The notes below the pieces were generated by a model. It was given only the letters and a program-made list of their open reading frames with translations, did no database searches and was not told where the DNA came from. A DNA stretch of 64,000 nt from Mallotus nudiflorus. Taxonomy: Eukaryota > Streptophyta > Magnoliopsida > Malpighiales > Euphorbiaceae. Position 1 is the first letter of the stretch. Each line of letters begins with the position of its first letter. Positions 60,458 through 64,000 of this stretch are shown piece by piece. A program made the position numbers and the translations under genes. Location: positions 2,604,001-2,668,000 of the forward strand of contig CANTUR010000039.1 in NCBI GenBank assembly GCA_947683625.1, in the 5' to 3' direction.

Positions 60458-61600
60458 TTCCTTGATTGATATAGAAACCTAAGAATTATTCTTAAGCAAG
60501 AAAGAAAGGAATATATCCTTAATCAACCTATCCCTGATGAATTAGCCGCTAATGCTCTTAAAGCTCAAAAGGATGCTTATAGTAAACATTTTAATGACTC
60601 TATTGATGTCACTTGCCTCATGGTTGGATGCATGGAATTAGAAATACAAAAGCAATTAATGGAAATGGATGGTTATAACATGATAAGCCATCTTAAGGAA
60701 ATGTTCCAAGAGAAAGCTAGAATTGAAAGGTTTATCACCATAAAAGAATTGCTTTCTTGCATGATGACTACTAATAGCTCCATGGGTCCTTATGTTCTTA
60801 AGATGAAAGGTCATCTTGAAGATCTAGACAGACTTGGTCTTAAGATCTAGGAAGAATTGGCCATTGATATTATTCTTTAGTTTTTGCCAGAAACATATGA
60901 TGGTTTTCTTGTGAACTATAACATGCATGACATGAACAAAACTATTTCTAAATTGCATGGGATCCTTAATACTACTGAGAAGAATGTCAAAACTACCAAG
61001 GATGTTCTAATGGTTAATAAAGGGAAAGGTATGGAAAGGATGGGAAAGGGTAAAGGAAAAATTAAGGCTTCTAAAGGCTTTCAGAAGCTCAAGCCCAAGC
61101 CTAAACCTATCACCTAAGAAAAACCACCTAAGGAAGGAATATGCTTTTTTTGCAATAAGCTGGGCGATTAGAAAAGAAATTGCAAGCTCTTTATGGATGA
61201 TCTAAAGAAGAATAAGGGTGGTATGACTACCTTTTTAGGTATTCATATTATAAAAGTCAATTTATCTACTTATGATTCTTAGGTATTAGATATCGAATCT
61301 GGATCTCACATTTGTACTAATGTGTATGGTAAAAAGGAGTAGAATCTTGGCTAAAGGAGAAGTTGACCTACGAGTTAGAAATAGAGCAAAAGTTGCTGCA
61401 TTAGCTGTAGGAACTTATGAATTAACTTTGCCTAATGGACTTGTTTGAGTTTGGAAAACTGTTATTCTATACTTGCTATGAGCAGGAATATCATTTCTAT
61501 TTCTTATTTGGACAAGAATGGTTTTGAATTTATTATTAGGAATAATAAATGCTCTATTTATCATGATAATCTGCTCCATAAAATCATGGACTTTATGTTT
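60453..61600 (+). pseudogene. gag and protease of the older copia element, continued
   Basis: Resumes with FLD, a stop, YRNLRIILKQERKEYILN, then MVGCMELEIQKQLMEMDGYN, HLKEMFQEKARIERFITIKE, ELLSCMMTTNSSMGPYVLKM, MPETYDGFLVNYNMHDMNKT. Zinc knuckle from 61142: CFFCNKLGD, stop, KRNC, so His and the following Trp are lost while the last Cys is kept. The protease site is DIES instead of DTGS (61289-61297). Confidence 0.85.
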
Positions 61601-62400
61601 TAGACATTGAAAAAACTAATGAAAAGTCCATCTATAACATCGATACAAAGAAATTTAAATCTAATGATTCAAACTCAACCTATATTTGGTATTATCATTT
61701 AGGCCATATAAATGCGAAACATATATCAAAGCTCCACCAACATGGACTTTTAAAGTTATTTGATTTTGAATCATCTGAAACATGTGAATCTTACTTATTG
61801 GGAAAGATGATTAAAAAACCCTTTACTAGACATAATAAGAGGGCTAATGACTTATTAGGCCTTATACATTCTGATGTATATGGTCCATTAAGTTCTACTG
61901 CTAGAGGAGGTTATCAGTACTTCATTATTTTCACAGATGAATTCAGTAGATATGGCTATATCTATTTAATTAAGCATAAATCTGAATCTTTTGAAATGTT
62001 CAAAATTTTCAAAAATGAAGTACAAAATAAACTTGGTAAGAATATTAAAGCACTAAGATTTGATCAAGGTGGCGAATATTTAAGCCAAGAATTTATTGAT
62101 CATCTTATAGATTGTGGAATAGTTTTATAATTGACTCCAATAAGAGCACCACAATGGAATGGTGTATTTGAATGAAGAAATCAAACTTTATTAGATATGG
62201 TTCTATCTATGATGAATCAGTCAGATCTTCTAATTTCCTTTTAGGTTTATGCTTTAGAAACTGCTACATTCCTTTTGAATAAAGTTCCATCAAAGGTATT
62301 TAAAAGACACCATATAAGATATGGAATGGGAAAACTCCCAATTTATCTTTTCTTAAGATTTGGGGATGTGGGGCTTATGTGAAGTGTCAAATTTAAGATA
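61601..62400 (+). pseudogene. Integrase of the older copia element
   Basis: Reads CESYLLGKMIKKPFTRH, GLIHSDVYGPLSSTARGGYQ, RFDQGGEYLSQEFIDHL and WNGVFE, stop, RNQTLLDMV. The three acidic catalytic residues are kept, but CESC has become CESY, and a stop follows the catalytic Glu. Further stops break the C-terminal part. Confidence 0.85.
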
Positions 62401-64000
62401 AATTAGTACCCAAATAAAAGAAGTGCCTTTTATAGGATATCTTAAAGAAACCAAAGGATATTACTTTTATAATGCTTTTGAGAACAAAATATTTGTTGCT
62501 TGGGATGGTGTCTTTTTTGAAAGAGAATATAATTCTAAAGGAACTAGTGGGAGTAAGGTACAATTTAAAGAAATTCAAGAGCCATAGAATAACATTATAC
62601 CATATATAGAACCTCAGCTGGATTAACAAGTAAATGTTAGATATATACCTATACCACAAGGTCCTAAAAGGTTTGGTAGGACATGTTATAATCCTGAGAG
62701 ATATGGATTTCTTATAATAGATAATAATGATGTAATGATTATGGATAAAAGTGAGCCTACAACCTACCAAAAGGCCATAGAAAGTCCAGACTTTAAGAAA
62801 TGGTTCAAGGCCATGAAATCAAAATGCAATCCATGTATGATAATCAAGTATGGACTTTGATTGATCCACTTGAAGGTTTAAAAACTATTGGGTGCAAATG
62901 GTTTTTGAAAATGAAAATTGATATGGATGGCAATGTGCATACCTTTAAAGCAAGATTGGTTGCAAAGGGTTTCAAGCAAACACATTATATAGACTATGAT
63001 GAAACCTTTTCACTAGTTGCTATGCTTATATCTATTCAAATTCTCCTTACTTTAGCTGCATACTATGATTATGAGATTTGGAAAATGGATGTCAAAATAT
63101 CTTTCCTTAATGAATACCTAATTAAAGATGTGTACATGACACAACCAGAGGGTTTTGTTAATCTTAAGAATTTTGGGAAGGCTTGCAAGCTTTAAAGATC
63201 CATTTATGGATTGAAGCAAGCTTCTTAGAGTTGGAATCTTTATTTTGATGAAGCAATCAAAGAGTTTGGATTTATCAAGAATGAAGATGAACCTTGTATT
63301 TACAAGAAGGTTAGTGGGAGTGTAATAGTTTTTCTAGTGCTATACATATTGATGACATATTACTCATTGGAAATGATATTCCTACTTTGTAAAATTTTAA
63401 ATAATGGTTAGAGAATTGTTTCTCAATGAAAGGCTTAGGTGAAGCTGCCAATATTTTAGGCATCAAGATTTATAGAGATAGATCAAAGAGGCTTATTAGC
63501 CTAAGTCAAAGCACTTACATTGACAAGGTATTGAATCAGTTTAGTATGCAAAACTTTAAGAGAGGATTCTTGCAAATTTCCTCTGGCATTAGTTTTAGCA
63601 AGACTTAGTGTCTAATGACATAATATGAGCGAGACCATATGCGTAAAATTTCATATGCTTATGTTATTGGATCCATCATATATGATATGTTATGCACTCG
63701 ACTAGATGTCTTATATGCTTTGAGCATAATGAGGAGATAACAATCATCCAGGTGAAGGTCATTGGATAGTAGTTAAAAATCTTTAAGTACTTGAGAAGGA
63801 CTAAGGATGCATTTTTACTATATGGTGGGCAGGAAGATGAGCTAGTTATAAATGGTTACATAAATGCTAGCTTCCAATCTAATAAAGATTACTTCTGATC
63901 ATAGTCAGGTTATGTTTTTTGTTTAAATGGAGGTGTCATGAGCTAGAGAAGTTTAAAGCAAGAAACCATTGTTGATTCTACAATAGAGTCTAAGTATATA
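62401..64000 (+). pseudogene. RT and partial RNase H of the older copia element
   Basis: RT reads WFLKMKIDMDGNVHTFKARL, VAKGFKQTHYIDYDETFS, WKMDVKISFLNEYLIKDVYM and GEAANILGIKIYRDRSKRLI. At the active site the frame shifts: FLVLYI is followed by DDILLIGNDIP in another frame near 63340-63365. After GGQEDELVINGYINASF-like sequence near 63830 RNase H starts; the window ends in TIVDSTIESKYI. Upstream hinge near 62660 keeps PKRFGRTCYNPERYGF. Dead, cut by the window edge. Confidence 0.85.

Larger units (their letters stand above)
48463..64000 (+). mobile_element. Older Ty1/copia element (plus), interrupted and running off the window
   Basis: 5' LTR 48463-50001, primer site 50003-50014, leader to 51515, first 24 codons of gag 51516-51587, then an 8.87-kb insertion (51588-60452), then gag, protease, integrase, RT and part of RNase H from 60453 to the end of the window. 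Many stops and small frameshifts throughout. The last residues in the window read TIVDSTIESKYI from RNase H, so about 0.4 kb of coding sequence and the 3' LTR should follow outside. The bases before the LTR are CCTGG (48458-48462), to be compared with the flank beyond the window. Confidence 0.9.

Noticed and set aside
62393..62770. 125-codon minus-strand frame
   Set aside because: It is the reverse shadow of the copia polyprotein hinge, which shows clear family residues on the plus strand.

Overview
This window looks like a repeat-rich, AT-rich stretch of a flowering-plant (probably eudicot) nuclear genome. The basis is GT-AG introns, a DCD-domain gene, a TORTIFOLIA1-type gene fragment, plant-type LINE, hAT, Mutator-like, Ty1/copia and Ty3/gypsy remnants, and initiator-Met-tRNA primer sites. 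I cannot name the species. I see one apparently intact protein gene in 64 kb; nearly everything else I can name is transposon-derived and most of it is broken.

Layout. 0-2 kb: AT-rich DNA, a 60-codon fragment resembling the C-terminus of GCK-domain proteins (+), and a LINE RNase H fragment (-). 2.0-5.2 kb: a three-coding-exon DCD-domain gene (-) with a TATA box near 5.21 kb. 5.4-8.9 kb: a decayed LINE ORF2 (-). 9-20 kb: repeat-derived DNA, a 38-bp minisatellite, a plant-mobile-domain pseudogene (+), and a gag-only gypsy-like element (A). 20.8-21.2 kb: a Mutator-like MITE next to an (AT)n tract. 24.8-27.3 kb: a decayed hAT transposase. 27.7-31.1 kb: a second gag-only element (B) of the same family as A. 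32-35.5 kb: AT-rich direct repeats around an intron-containing TORTIFOLIA1-like fragment. 36.2-39.5 kb: minisatellites, one split by a 1.8-kb Mutator-like insertion that itself carries a 372-bp Mutator-like MITE. 40-48 kb: a Tat-like Ty3/gypsy remnant with pol on the minus strand and an extra ORF on the plus strand, interrupted by a solo LTR with a perfect TAATG duplication. 48.5-64 kb: a Ty1/copia element on the plus strand whose gag is interrupted by a complete younger copy of the same family in the opposite orientation.

How it fits together. The right quarter is the clearest story: an older copia copy (5' LTR 48463-50001) was hit at one gag codon by a related 8.87-kb copy (51588-60452), leaving a 5-bp duplication; gag/pol of the older copy resumes at 60453 and leaves the window inside RNase H. 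Tat-like elements with antisense ORFs and tandem arrays probably account for both 9.7-17.6 kb and 38-48 kb. I found no operon, CRISPR array, tRNA or rRNA gene, and nothing I can call a new biological system. The most unusual items are the reciprocal copia nest, the captured TORTIFOLIA1 fragment between direct repeats, the MITE-in-MULE-in-minisatellite nest, and the Tat antisense-ORF arrangement.
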